This document shows, piece by piece, positions 1 through 7,649 of a DNA stretch of 64,000 nt. The notes under the pieces were generated by a model. The model was not told the DNA's origin, made no database searches, and saw only the letters and a list, made by a program, of their open reading frames with translations. The translations under genes and the position numbers were made by a program. Source of the stretch: Arthrobacter sp. OAP107 (GTDB taxonomy: Bacteria; Actinomycetota; Actinomycetes; Actinomycetales; Micrococcaceae); contig NZ_JBEPOK010000001.1 of assembly GCF_040546765.1 (NCBI RefSeq), positions 3,658,001 to 3,722,000 of the forward strand, read 5' to 3'. Within the stretch, counting starts at the first letter, position 1; each line of letters begins with the position of its first letter.

Positions 1-1115
1 GGGTCCTGGCGTCGTTCCTGCTGCGGCGCCGGCTGCAGCGGCTCACGCTCGGCCTCGAACCCGAGGAGATCGGCGCCTTGGTTCACGATCAGGTGGCCGT
101 CCTGGAGGGGGTGGACGAGGGCGTGGTGGGCATCTCCGCCGACGGCCGGATCAGCGTGTTCAACGCCGGCGCACAGCGCCTCCTTGGCCAGCCCGACCTC
201 GCCGGCCGGCTGTGGCAGGACGCACCGGTGCCGGCCCGGCTCAAGGCCCTGACCCTGCCCGATGCCCGGGAGGGCGAGGCGGTGGAACTGGTGGCCGGCG
301 AACAGGTTCTCGTGGCCAGCGCCCGTAAGGCGCTGCATCGCCGCGAAGACTTGGGCTGGGTGGTCATGCTGCGTGACCGCACGGAGCTTCAGCACCTCAC
401 CCGGCAGCTCGACGCGGTCGGAACCATGTCCACCGCCCTGCGTGCCCAGCGGCACGAGTTCGCCAACCAGCTGCATACGATCGCCGGGTTCATGAGCATC
501 GGCCAGCACCAGCAGGCGCGCGCCTACCTTGAGCGGCTCGCCGCCACCGGCCCGCTGAAGTTTCCTGTGGACCAGGCCGAACTGCTGCAGGACCCGTATC
601 TGCAGGCGTTCATCGGAGCCAAGGGCGTGGAGGCGGACGAGCGCGGGGTATCGTTGCGGATCGGGCCCGAAACCCTGGTGCGCGGCCAGGTGACGGAGCC
701 GCAGGACGTTACCACGGTGCTGGGAAACCTGATCGACAATGCGGTCAATGCGGCGGTGGCCGGTACGGCCGCCGAGCGCTGGGTTGAACTTGAGCTGCTG
801 GATAGCGAGGGCGACGGCGGCGGCACCACCCTGCACGTCGTCGTCGCCGATTCCGGCGACGGACTGCCGGACGGCGGCGATCCGGAGGCCGTGTTCGCGG
901 AGGGGTTCACGACGGCGGCCGGCAATGGTGTGCGGGGGGCGGTCCGGGCCGGTGGCGGCCAGGGGCTGGGCCTGGCTCTCGCACGGCAATTGGCGCGGCG
1001 GCGCGGCGGCGACGTCACGGTGCTGGAGCCGGGCAACGTCGGTGGCCCGGGCGCCGTGTTTATGGCTACTTTGCCCGGCACCACCACCGCGGCCGCCACG
1101 GCACGGAAAGAGTGA
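1..1115 (+). CDS. CitA/DcuS-type sensor histidine kinase (5' end missing)
   Basis: Membrane sensor kinase of a two-component pair, probably sensing a carboxylate. The frame is open from the window's first bases, so the real start and the extracellular sensor lie upstream; an internal TTG at 78 is not needed. The visible part begins with the arginine-rich linker LLRRRLQRLTLGLEPEEIGA typical of the CitA/DcuS family, then a PAS domain (EGVDEGVVGISADG onward). The phosphoacceptor box is QRHEFANQLHTIAGF, with the HEF.NQLH form of this family. The ATPase has an N box (NLIDNAVNAA) and G boxes (ADSGDGLPDG, GGGQGLGLAL). A response regulator follows 62 bp downstream and is the likely partner. The ligand cannot be read from this part; citrate, malate or another dicarboxylate is a family-based guess. 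Confidence 0.9.
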   Translation, partial: VLASFLLRRRLQRLTLGLEPEEIGALVHDQVAVLEGVDEGVVGISADGRISVFNAGAQRLLGQPDLAGRLWQDAPVPARLKALTLPDAREGEAVELVAGEQVLVASARKALHRREDLGWVVMLRDRTELQHLTRQLDAVGTMSTALRAQRHEFANQLHTIAGFMSIGQHQQARAYLERLAATGPLKFPVDQAELLQDPYLQAFIGAKGVEADERGVSLRIGPETLVRGQVTEPQDVTTVLGNLIDNAVNAAVAGTAAERWVELELLDSEGDGGGTTLHVVVADSGDGLPDGGDPEAVFAEGFTTAAGNGVRGAVRAGGGQGLGLALARQLARRRGGDVTVLEPGNVGGPGAVFMATLPGTTTAAATARKE

Positions 1116-1177
1116 TGGGCGCGCAACGACTGATGAATGCCGGACAAGCCTGATGGAGACCGGACGGAAGGACGAGG

Positions 1178-1840
1178 ATGTCTGAGGATTTCAGGGTGCT
1201 GATCGTGGATGACGACTTCCACGTCGCCAAGCTCCACGCCGCCTATGTGGACTCAGTGGCGGGGTTCCTGGCATTGCCGCCGGCGGGTTCGGCGTCCCTG
1301 GCACTGCAGTCCATCCACAGCCTGCGCCCGGACCTGGTGCTGCTGGACGTGTACCTGCCGGACGCCTCGGGCCTGGACCTCCTGCACCAGCTGGACGTCG
1401 ACACCATGATTCTCAGTGCGGCATCCGATGCGGCGTCGCTGCGGACAGCGTTCCGGCGCGGTGCCCTCGGGTACCTGCTCAAGCCATTCACGGCGGAGTC
1501 GCTGTCCCAGCAGCTACGCTCCTACGCACGGTACCGGCGGATCCTTGGCCAGCCCGGCGCCCTGGACCAGGAAACCGTGGAGCGGGCGAAGCGGGCGCTG
1601 ATTCCTGGTGACGTCTCGCCATCGGCCAAGCCTCGTTCGGCGACGGAGGCGGCGGTGCTGGAGTCGCTGATCCCCGGTGAACAGTACTCAGCGGCCGATG
1701 TTGCGGGCCGGGTTGGCGTATCCCGTGCCACCGCCCAGCGGTACCTGTCCTCGCTGGCGGACGACGGCGCCGTCGAGATCCAGCTCCGTTACGGCACCAC
1801 CGGCCGGCCCGAACACCGCTACGGCCTCCCTGCTTCTTAG
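1178..1840 (+). CDS. CitB/DcuR-family response regulator
   Basis: DNA-binding partner of the upstream kinase, 220 residues. The receiver domain has the acidic pocket VDDD (residues 10-13), phosphoacceptor Asp57 in LLDVYLP, and the conserved Lys in YLLKPF. The C-terminal third holds a helix-turn-helix (AADVAGRVGVSRATAQRYLS) followed by a GTTGRPEHRY segment usual for this family. The ATG at 1178 is preceded by a purine-rich GGAAGGACGAGG, which supports this start. Regulators of this type usually control carboxylate uptake or fermentation genes next door; such a target would lie upstream of the window and is not seen here. Confidence 0.92.
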   Translation: MSEDFRVLIVDDDFHVAKLHAAYVDSVAGFLALPPAGSASLALQSIHSLRPDLVLLDVYLPDASGLDLLHQLDVDTMILSAASDAASLRTAFRRGALGYLLKPFTAESLSQQLRSYARYRRILGQPGALDQETVERAKRALIPGDVSPSAKPRSATEAAVLESLIPGEQYSAADVAGRVGVSRATAQRYLSSLADDGAVEIQLRYGTTGRPEHRYGLPAS

Positions 1841-1853
1841 CCCCCGTCTGACG

Positions 1854-1946
1854 CGCGAACGCACACTTAAGCCCCGTCGCCCACCGCGAACGTACAGCTG
1901 AGGCCCCCTAACCATCGGATTAGGGGGCCTCAACTGTACGTTCGCG
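1854..1946. repeat. Palindromic intergenic repeat, family A
   Basis: Two 27-nt arms, 1885-1911 and 1920-1946, are reverse complements with one mismatch and an 8-nt loop. A further partial copy in the same orientation as the left arm (CGCGAACG then TTAAGCCCC) lies at 1854-1875. The element ends just before the stop of the convergent ridA gene. It can fold into a long GC-rich hairpin and probably acts as a bidirectional terminator between response regulator and ridA. The extra partial copy suggests a mobile or amplified repeat rather than a plain terminator. Confidence 0.75.
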
Positions 1947-1951
1947 CTCTG

Positions 1952-2335
1952 CTAGTTGGCGCTCTTCTGTGCGACCAGCTCGATCTCCACGAGCATTTCC
2001 GGATCCAGGAACGGCAGCACGTGGACCAGCGACAGCGTGGGGCGGATCTCGCCGAAGACCTCGCCGTGTGCACGGCCGGCGTCCTCCCATTTGCTGATGT
2101 CCGTCAGGTACAGCTTGGACTGCACGACGTCTGCGAGCGCGAAGCCGGCGTCGGCCAGGACAATCTCGAGCTTCTTCAGGATGAACCGGGTCTGCTCGTA
2201 GAAGTCGTTGCCGACGATGCCGTTCTCGCCGCTGGCAGACGTGGCCGAGATGTAGAGGGTGTTGTCCACCTGAACCGCGCGGGAGTAGCCGAGCTTCTGT
2301 TCCCAAATCGAGCCGGTGCCGAACGTCTTGCGCAT
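1952..2335 (-). CDS. RidA/YjgF-family protein
   Basis: 127-residue RidA-superfamily protein. RidA proper hydrolyses reactive enamine/imine intermediates released by PLP enzymes; other subfamilies have different or unknown roles. Family features seen are the N-terminal KTFGTGSIWEQKLGYSRAV, the central DVVQSKLYLTDISKW and the C-terminal VEIELVA strand. The conserved active-site Arg of true RidA (usually followed by a strand ending in E.E) is not at its usual place, since the segment reads PFLDPEMLVEIELVA, so this is more likely a RidA-like subfamily member. ATG start with AAAGG about nine bases upstream. A TAGAGT -10 candidate (minus strand of 2375-2380) overlaps the stop of the upstream acetyltransferase gene. 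Confidence 0.85.
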   Translation of the reverse strand: MRKTFGTGSIWEQKLGYSRAVQVDNTLYISATSASGENGIVGNDFYEQTRFILKKLEIVLADAGFALADVVQSKLYLTDISKWEDAGRAHGEVFGEIRPTLSLVHVLPFLDPEMLVEIELVAQKSAN

Positions 2336-2377
2336 GCTGCTGCGCCTTTCACTAGGGGGTTTTAAGTCGGCTCCACT

Positions 2378-2890
2378 CTAGGCGGGCCGGACCTCCAGCC
2401 TGAAAACCAGCAGCTTTATGTCGGTGCCGGGCACATACCAGTCGCGCTCGGGCACGCGCCGGAAGCCTGTCTTTCGGTACAGCCCGTGGGCGCTCTCCCA
2501 GTCTCCGCCGGTGGTCAGTGCCACGGCACGGATCCCATCCAGCGATCTGGCGTGCGCAATGATCGCTTCGACCATGGCGAGACCGGCACCGCTGCGCTGC
2601 ACGGCAGGGTCCACTACCAACATGCGGAACTCCAGCTCGTCGTCGAGCGCGATATCGGCGTACTTCTCACCGGCCAGCGCCAGCGTCACCGAGCCAACAA
2701 TCGTGCCCGCGCGCTCCGCCACCCAGATGGTGGCCCGTTTCGCCCGGGTGGCCACGTCCTGGATCTGCTTCATGTACGGATGGTCCGGGGTCTCGAAGTA
2801 GCCGGCCGCCAGATAGGCGTCCCGGGTGATGCGGGCGATGGCCGCAAAGTCGGCGGGGACGGCGGGACGGACGGTGATCTGCGGCTGCAC
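2378..2890 (-). CDS. GNAT-family N-acetyltransferase
   Basis: 170-residue acetyl-CoA-dependent acyltransferase with unknown substrate. The fold is read from the N-terminal strand/helix ITVRPAVPADFAAIARITRD, the acetyl-CoA pyrophosphate loop region LVVDPAVQRSGAGLAMVEA (an R/Q-x-x-G-x-G/A variant) and the late HGLYRKTGFRRVPERDWY, typical of GNAT motif B. The start is GTG at 2890; a TACCAT box six bases upstream makes a leaderless transcript likely. ridA lies 42 bp downstream in the same direction, but it appears to have its own promoter. Confidence 0.88.
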   Translation of the reverse strand: MQPQITVRPAVPADFAAIARITRDAYLAAGYFETPDHPYMKQIQDVATRAKRATIWVAERAGTIVGSVTLALAGEKYADIALDDELEFRMLVVDPAVQRSGAGLAMVEAIIAHARSLDGIRAVALTTGGDWESAHGLYRKTGFRRVPERDWYVPGTDIKLLVFRLEVRPA

Positions 2891-2896
2891 CCGTCA

Positions 2897-2902
2897 ATGG
2901 TA
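2897..2902 (-). promoter_or_regulatory. -10 box, leaderless promoter of the GNAT gene
   Basis: TACCAT on the minus strand, six bases from the GTG start, so transcription would begin at the start codon itself. No ribosome binding site is visible, in agreement with a leaderless mRNA. Confidence 0.55.
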
Positions 2903-2927
2903 GTGCCGGCCCGCGGATGCGCCGCGC

Positions 2928-2941
2928 GAAACAGCTGTTTC
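2928..2941. promoter_or_regulatory. 14-bp perfect palindrome, possible operator
   Basis: GAAACAGCTGTTTC is a perfect palindrome in the 198-bp region between the divergent GNAT and cupin genes. It lies about 26 bp upstream of the GNAT -10 box, so a dimeric regulator bound here could touch that promoter. The regulator is unknown. Confidence 0.4.
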
Positions 2942-3088
2942 CGTGACTGAACTATCAGGTCCGTGCTGACACAAATACGGAGCGCTCGCTTTGAATTCGG
3001 TGTAGACCCGAAGGCCCGCCGGGACCATAATGCCTGCACCACATGTACAAACAGCATTTCGCAGTGCATTGGAATGAAGGGAAGACCC

Positions 3089-3601
3089 GTGAATGAGGAA
3101 GGGGCTCCGCGGCTTACCGTCGTGCAGCCCGGACAAGGCAGGGAAGCACAGCTCGGCGGCATCGGCGTCGTGTTCAAGCTCTTCGGCGAGGACACCAGCC
3201 AGCAGCTGTCCATCGTGGAGCATCCGTTCCCGGTGGGCGCGCTGGTGCCGCCGCACATCCACACCCGCGAAGACGAGTACTCGATCGTCATTGAGGGCGA
3301 AATAGGGTTCCGGTCCGGGGGCCGCGAGGCGGTCCTGGGCGCAGGCGGGTACATCACCAAGCCACGGAACGAACTTCACGCCATGTGGAATGCGGGCAAG
3401 GTGCCTGCCCGCATGATCGAGGTGATCAGCCCGGCCGGTTTTGAGCACTTCTTCTGGGGCCTCGCGGACCACGTCGAGGCCGGTCTGCCGGACCCCGAGG
3501 CGATCGAGAAACTCGCAGCCCACTTCGGCCTGCGCTTCGCAGAGGCGCCCTGGCTGCCGGACATTATTGCGCGCTACAACCTGACCCCGCCGCTGATGTG
3601 A
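3089..3601 (+). CDS. Cupin-domain protein
   Basis: 170-residue single-domain cupin. Motif 1 reads PPHIHTREDEYSIVIEGEIG, giving the usual metal ligands His-x-His and Glu; the second motif holds PRNELHAMWNAG with the last His. The first half resembles quercetinase/pirin-like small cupins, but the substrate is unknown. The frame extends upstream to 2963; I chose GTG at 3089 because AAGGGAAG lies a few bases before it and conserved sequence begins shortly after. ATG at 3074 is an alternative. It converges with the phosphatase gene across a GC-rich hairpin. Confidence 0.82.
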   Translation: MNEEGAPRLTVVQPGQGREAQLGGIGVVFKLFGEDTSQQLSIVEHPFPVGALVPPHIHTREDEYSIVIEGEIGFRSGGREAVLGAGGYITKPRNELHAMWNAGKVPARMIEVISPAGFEHFFWGLADHVEAGLPDPEAIEKLAAHFGLRFAEAPWLPDIIARYNLTPPLM

Positions 3602-3621
3602 ACCGCCGGGCCGTGTGAACC

Positions 3622-3646
3622 GCCCGGGCCGCAATCGGGCCCGGGC
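3622..3646. terminator. GC-rich hairpin between convergent genes
   Basis: Nine-base perfect arms (GCCCGGGCC / GGCCCGGGC) with a seven-base loop, between the cupin stop and the phosphatase stop. There is no T tract, so efficiency as an intrinsic terminator is uncertain. Confidence 0.5.
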
Positions 3647-3661
3647 AGCGGCGCATGTGAC

Positions 3662-4501
3662 CTAGAGCGGGAACCTGCCGGACATCTCGAGCGTGCCCGC
3701 GCAGGTCCAGGCCGACAGCCGTTCCTCGGCCGAGGGCCCTCCCTCGAGCGGGCTGGTGAGCCGCGGGCGCCGCACCCAGCACCCGGCTTCCTCGGCCACC
3801 AGCGCACCCGCGGCGAAGTCGTGCTCGTTCAGGCCACGTTCGCCGAAGGCGTCGACCGTCCCGTCGGCAACCATGCACAGGTCCAGGGCAGCCGAGCCGA
3901 GCCGGCGGACATCGGCGAAGCCGTCCACAAAGCCTCCAAGGGCCGCGAACTGCTCCGCGCGCACCTCCGGGTCATAGCTGAAGCCGGTGGACAGGAGCTG
4001 GCCGGTGCGGCCGGGAACCGGACCGGTGAGCTGCACCCGCTTTCCGTCCTGCTCCAGCCAGGCGCCCTGGCCCCGGGAAGCGTAGTACACGCGCCCCAGC
4101 GCGGGGGCATGTACGACGCCGGCCAGCCACACGCCGTCGGAATCGGCAACAGCCACGGAGGTGGCGTAGTAGACGATATTGCGGATGAAGTTGGTGGTGC
4201 CGTCCAGCGGATCGATGGACCACCGCAGCCCTGTGGGGTTTTCGGGGCTCGTTGTCCCGTGTTCCTCGCCGGTGATCACGTCATCCGGGCGCGCACTGCG
4301 GATGGCGGTGCGGACGGCTTCCTCGGCGGCAACGTCGAAGGCGGTGACCCAGTCGCCGGATTCGCCCTTGTTGGCCACCGTCCCCGAGTCCAGGGCGCCG
4401 TTGCTGCGTTCGGCGAGCACTCCGGCCCCGGCCGCCGCGGCGGCCCTGGCCACGTTGAGGAGCCCGGTCACGTCCAGGCGGCTTGCAGTATCCAGTGTCA
4501 C
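3662..4501 (-). CDS. Inositol monophosphatase-family protein
   Basis: 279-residue Mg-dependent sugar-phosphate phosphatase (inositol monophosphatase, histidinol phosphatase or related). The family's metal sites are present: GEE at residues 78-80, DPLDGTTN at 97-104, and a late HDFAAGALVAEEAG carrying the last Asp. The early WVTAFDVAAEE is also typical. Start is GTG, overlapping the TGA of ligA (GTGA), so the two genes are translationally coupled. The precise substrate cannot be told from sequence; inositol phosphate use for phosphatidylinositol or mycothiol-type compounds is plausible in an actinobacterium. Confidence 0.9.
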   Translation of the reverse strand: MTLDTASRLDVTGLLNVARAAAAAGAGVLAERSNGALDSGTVANKGESGDWVTAFDVAAEEAVRTAIRSARPDDVITGEEHGTTSPENPTGLRWSIDPLDGTTNFIRNIVYYATSVAVADSDGVWLAGVVHAPALGRVYYASRGQGAWLEQDGKRVQLTGPVPGRTGQLLSTGFSYDPEVRAEQFAALGGFVDGFADVRRLGSAALDLCMVADGTVDAFGERGLNEHDFAAGALVAEEAGCWVRRPRLTSPLEGGPSAEERLSAWTCAGTLEMSGRFPL

Positions 4502-6852
4502 TCGGAGTCCTCCCCGTTGCCCGAAACGGCGGTTGCCTCGGGATCGTCAGTTTTCTCTTCAGGTTCCCCGGCGGCAGCCGCAACCCCGTCAGCGCCAGCC
4601 TCATCAGCCACGCCCAGGTCGTCGGTCACGGCAGGCCCGTTGACCAGCAGTTCCCGGAAACCGTCTTCGTCCAGGATGGGCACACCCAGCTGCTCGGCCT
4701 TGTCCCGCTTGGTGCCGGCGTTGTCACCGGCCACCAGGTAGCTGGTCTTCTTCGACACCGATCCTGCCGCCTTGCCGCCGCGGACCAGGATGGCTTCCTT
4801 GGCCTCGTCGCGGCTGAAGCCTTCCAGGGTTCCGGTGACCACCACGGTCAGGCCCTCGAGGGTGCGCGGTGTGGACTCGTCCCGCTCGTCCTTCATCCGG
4901 ACCCCTGCGGCCGCCCAACGGTCGATGATCTCGACGTGCCAGTCCTCGGCAAACCATTCCTTGAGGGCCGCGGCAATGGTGGGGCCGACCCCGTCCACGC
5001 CCGCAAGCTCCTCCTCGGAAGCCTGCCGGATGGCGTCCATGGTGCCGAAGTGGTTGGCCAGGGCGCGCGACGCCCTGGGACCGACATGCCGGATGGACAG
5101 CGCCACCAGGACGCGCCACAGCGGCTGGGTCTTGGCTTTTTCGAGTTCGGTGAAGAGCTTTTCGGTGGTGGCTGTCGGCTTCGAGGGCGTCTTGGCCGTG
5201 CCCTTGCTGTAGAAGTAGGGCACCAGCTCGAACTCGCCGGTGGGAACGCCCTTGGACCGCTTCTCACGCCGGATCTTCACCGGTTCCAGGTCTTCCGGCT
5301 TCAGGTCGAACAGGGCCGCCTCGCTGACCAGCGGTGGAACCTCGGGTTCCGTCGGCTGGGTCAGCGCGATCGCGGCCTCCCAGCCGAGGGCCTCAATGTC
5401 GAGCGCTCCGCGGCTGGCCACATGGAACACGCGCTCACGCAGCTGCGAGGGGCAGGACTTGGCGTTGGGGCAGCGGATGTCCACGTCCCCTTCCTTCCCG
5501 GGTGCAAGCGGCGTGCCGCAGGACGGGCATTCCGTGGGCATCACAAAATCCCGCACGGGCGGGTCCTGCTGGTCCCGGAGCGCCAGCACCGGGCCGACGA
5601 TCTCCGGAATGACGTCCCCGGCTTTCCGGAGCACCACGATGTCGCCGATCTTGACGCCCTTGGCCTTGACCACGTCCTGGTTGTGCAGGGTGGCCATGCC
5701 CACGGTGGAGCCCGCGACCTTAACCGGCTCCATGATCCCGAACGGCGTGACCCGGCCGGTGCGGCCGACGTTGACCGCGATGTCCAGCAGCTTCGTGTGC
5801 ACTTCCTCGGGCGGGTACTTGTACGCGACGGCCCAGCGCGGAACGCGGGTGGTGTAGCCCAGGGCGCGCTGGGTGGCGAAGTCGTCGATCTTCACCACGA
5901 TGCCGTCAATCTCGTGAAGCAGGCTGTGCCGCTTGTCCCCGTATTTCTCGATGAATGCCAGCACCTCGGCGGGGCTGCCGAGAACCTCGAAGTACGGGCT
6001 GACCGGCAGTCCCCACTCCGCCAGGAGCCGGTAGGTCTCCGACTGGCTGGCTGCCTGCAGGCCCTCTCGGGCGCCGATTCCGTGGACGAACATCTGCAGC
6101 GGGCGCTTGGCGGTTTCTGCCGGGTCCTTCTGCCGGAGCGAGCCGGCCGCGGCATTGCGCGGGTTGGCCAGCGGCGCCTTGCCCGCCTCAATCAGCGCCT
6201 CGTTGAATTCGGCGAACGCCTTGGACGGGATGAACACCTCACCGCGGATTTCCATCTCGGCGGGAAAACCGCTGCCGCTGAGCTGCTGCGGGATTTCCTT
6301 GATGGTGAGCACATTGTGCGTGATGTCCTCGCCGGTGGTGCCGTCACCGCGGGTTGCGGCCCGGACCAGCCTGCCGTCCCGGTAGAGCAGGTTCACGGCG
6401 AGGCCGTCGATTTTCAGTTCGGTGAGCCAGGCGGCATCCGGATTGCCGGACTTGGCGACCCCTGCCTCGGCCTTGGCGATCCAGGCCTGCAGTTCGTCGA
6501 TGGAGAACACGTCCTCCAGGCTGTACATCCGCTGGAGGTGTTCGACGGCGGCAAACGCCGCGGACACTTCGCCGCCAACCTCCTGCGTGGGCGAATCATT
6601 CGAGACGAGCTCCGGGTGCAGCGCCTCGAGTTCCTCCAGCCGGCGAAAGAGAGTGTCAAACTCGGCGTCGGAGACGAGGGGTTCGTCCTCCTGGTAGTAC
6701 GCGAAGCGATACTTCCGGACGAGGTCCGCCAGGTTCTCGTACTCATCCCGAACCGACTCAGAGGGAATGGCTTCCGGCTCAAGCTGGTCAGTTCCGGTGG
6801 CTGCGCTGGTTACCGTAACTGCGTTATCTGTGGGGCCTGATGGTGTGCTCAC
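4498..6852 (-). CDS. ligA: NAD-dependent DNA ligase
   Basis: Seals nicks during replication and repair using NAD. The 784-residue protein has an N-terminal Ia domain (RKYRFAYYQEDEPLVSDAEF), the adenylation site TELKIDGLAVNL with its nucleophilic Lys near residue 147, an OB fold with TGRVTPFG, a four-Cys zinc finger (CPSC, then a Cys pair around CPNAKSCPSQL), helix-hairpin-helix repeats and a C-terminal BRCT domain (LEGLTVVVTGTLEGFSRDEA). It is about 100 residues longer than the classical enzyme because of an N-terminal extension, an insertion rich in charged residues before the HhH region, and an acidic tail. GTG start at 6852. The phosphatase gene overlaps its end. Confidence 0.97.
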   Translation of the reverse strand: MSTPSGPTDNAVTVTSAATGTDQLEPEAIPSESVRDEYENLADLVRKYRFAYYQEDEPLVSDAEFDTLFRRLEELEALHPELVSNDSPTQEVGGEVSAAFAAVEHLQRMYSLEDVFSIDELQAWIAKAEAGVAKSGNPDAAWLTELKIDGLAVNLLYRDGRLVRAATRGDGTTGEDITHNVLTIKEIPQQLSGSGFPAEMEIRGEVFIPSKAFAEFNEALIEAGKAPLANPRNAAAGSLRQKDPAETAKRPLQMFVHGIGAREGLQAASQSETYRLLAEWGLPVSPYFEVLGSPAEVLAFIEKYGDKRHSLLHEIDGIVVKIDDFATQRALGYTTRVPRWAVAYKYPPEEVHTKLLDIAVNVGRTGRVTPFGIMEPVKVAGSTVGMATLHNQDVVKAKGVKIGDIVVLRKAGDVIPEIVGPVLALRDQQDPPVRDFVMPTECPSCGTPLAPGKEGDVDIRCPNAKSCPSQLRERVFHVASRGALDIEALGWEAAIALTQPTEPEVPPLVSEAALFDLKPEDLEPVKIRREKRSKGVPTGEFELVPYFYSKGTAKTPSKPTATTEKLFTELEKAKTQPLWRVLVALSIRHVGPRASRALANHFGTMDAIRQASEEELAGVDGVGPTIAAALKEWFAEDWHVEIIDRWAAAGVRMKDERDESTPRTLEGLTVVVTGTLEGFSRDEAKEAILVRGGKAAGSVSKKTSYLVAGDNAGTKRDKAEQLGVPILDEDGFRELLVNGPAVTDDLGVADEAGADGVAAAAGEPEEKTDDPEATAVSGNGEDSE

Positions 6853-6891
6853 AGACCTATCTTGCCTTACGGCACGGACATTTTGCCGAGG

Positions 6892-6910
6892 CGGCAGGCC
6901 TCCCCTGCCG
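6892..6910 (-). terminator. Short hairpin ending the kinase/FHA/ATPase gene run
   Basis: CGGCAGG / CCTGCCG arms of seven bases with a five-base loop, lying between the Pro-rich membrane protein stop and ligA. On the minus strand AAAA rather than U follows, so this is at best a weak terminator or attenuator. Only 67 bp separate the two genes, and read-through into ligA is possible. Confidence 0.3.
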
Positions 6911-6919
6911 GCAAGAGTC

Positions 6920-7561
6920 CTACCAGTGGCCGGGGCGGTTCCGGCTCCACAGGGCGAAGGCCAGTCCGCCCAGACCCACCAGGAGGACGCCGCCCATGAT
7001 GGCGAACAGGCCGAAGATGCCGATGCCGGAGCCCTTGTCGGCGACTATGACGGCGGCAGCCTGGCTGGCCTGGACCGGGGTGGGGATCGGCTTGGTCCAG
7101 GTGGATTCGGCCGCGGGGGTGGAGTACGACGGGCCGGGGGTGGCGGAGGCAGAGGGGACCGGAACCGCGGCGGGTGTCGCCACCACCACGGCGGTCCCGG
7201 CATCGGGGGCCTGCGGGGCTAAAGGCGTCATCGCGGGAGCGGGGACGGCCGGCGCGGGTGCAGGGGCAACGCGCGGCGCCGCAGGCGCCACGGGCTGTAC
7301 AGGAGCGGGGGCCGGCGCAGGTGCCTTCCGTGCCGGCGGCGGAGCCGGCGCCGGGGCGGGGGCCGGGGCCGCCGTCGTCGTCGTCGGAGCCGGGGAACCG
7401 GACGACGGCGGGGCAACCGGTACCGGTGATTCAGTGCACGGTTGCTCGGGCAGGCAGGCCGCCTGCGCCGCTCCGGCGGCGCCGGCCGCAACGCTGAAAG
7501 CCAGCATGGCCGCGGCGATACCGGGCAGCAGCGCGCCCCGCAGACGGGTGATTCGGATCAT
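6920..7561 (-). CDS. Secreted/anchored Pro-Ala-rich membrane protein
   Basis: 213 residues, not recognised as a named family. Layout: an N-terminal signal segment (basic start, then LLPGIAAAMLAFSVAAGAAG), a Cys pair (CLPEQPC), about 120 residues of Pro/Ala/Thr/Val-rich low-complexity sequence, then one transmembrane helix (GIFGLFAIMGGVLLVGLGGL) and a short WSRNRPGHW tail. It would sit with the Pro-rich stalk outside the cell and the tail inside. ATG at 7561 was chosen because the signal peptide follows directly and AAAGG precedes; the open frame extends upstream to 7789 without conserved features. Last gene of the kinase/FHA/ATPase run, 88 bp after the FtsK-like ATPase gene, so it may be an accessory or substrate of that machine. 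Confidence 0.7.
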   Translation of the reverse strand: MIRITRLRGALLPGIAAAMLAFSVAAGAAGAAQAACLPEQPCTESPVPVAPPSSGSPAPTTTTAAPAPAPAPAPPPARKAPAPAPAPVQPVAPAAPRVAPAPAPAVPAPAMTPLAPQAPDAGTAVVVATPAAVPVPSASATPGPSYSTPAAESTWTKPIPTPVQASQAAAVIVADKGSGIGIFGLFAIMGGVLLVGLGGLAFALWSRNRPGHW

Positions 7562-7649
7562 GGAAGTACCTTTGCAGCCGCGCAGGATACCCCGCGCCCA
7601 GTTTTGTCCCGGGTATCTTCCTACAGTCCGGCGCGGCGCGCCAAATCGG

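Noticed and set aside
4483..6840. 785-codon open frame on the plus strand
   Set aside because: It lies antisense to ligA, whose motifs are unmistakable; its own product is His/Gly/Arg-rich with no domain. A by-product of high GC codon use.
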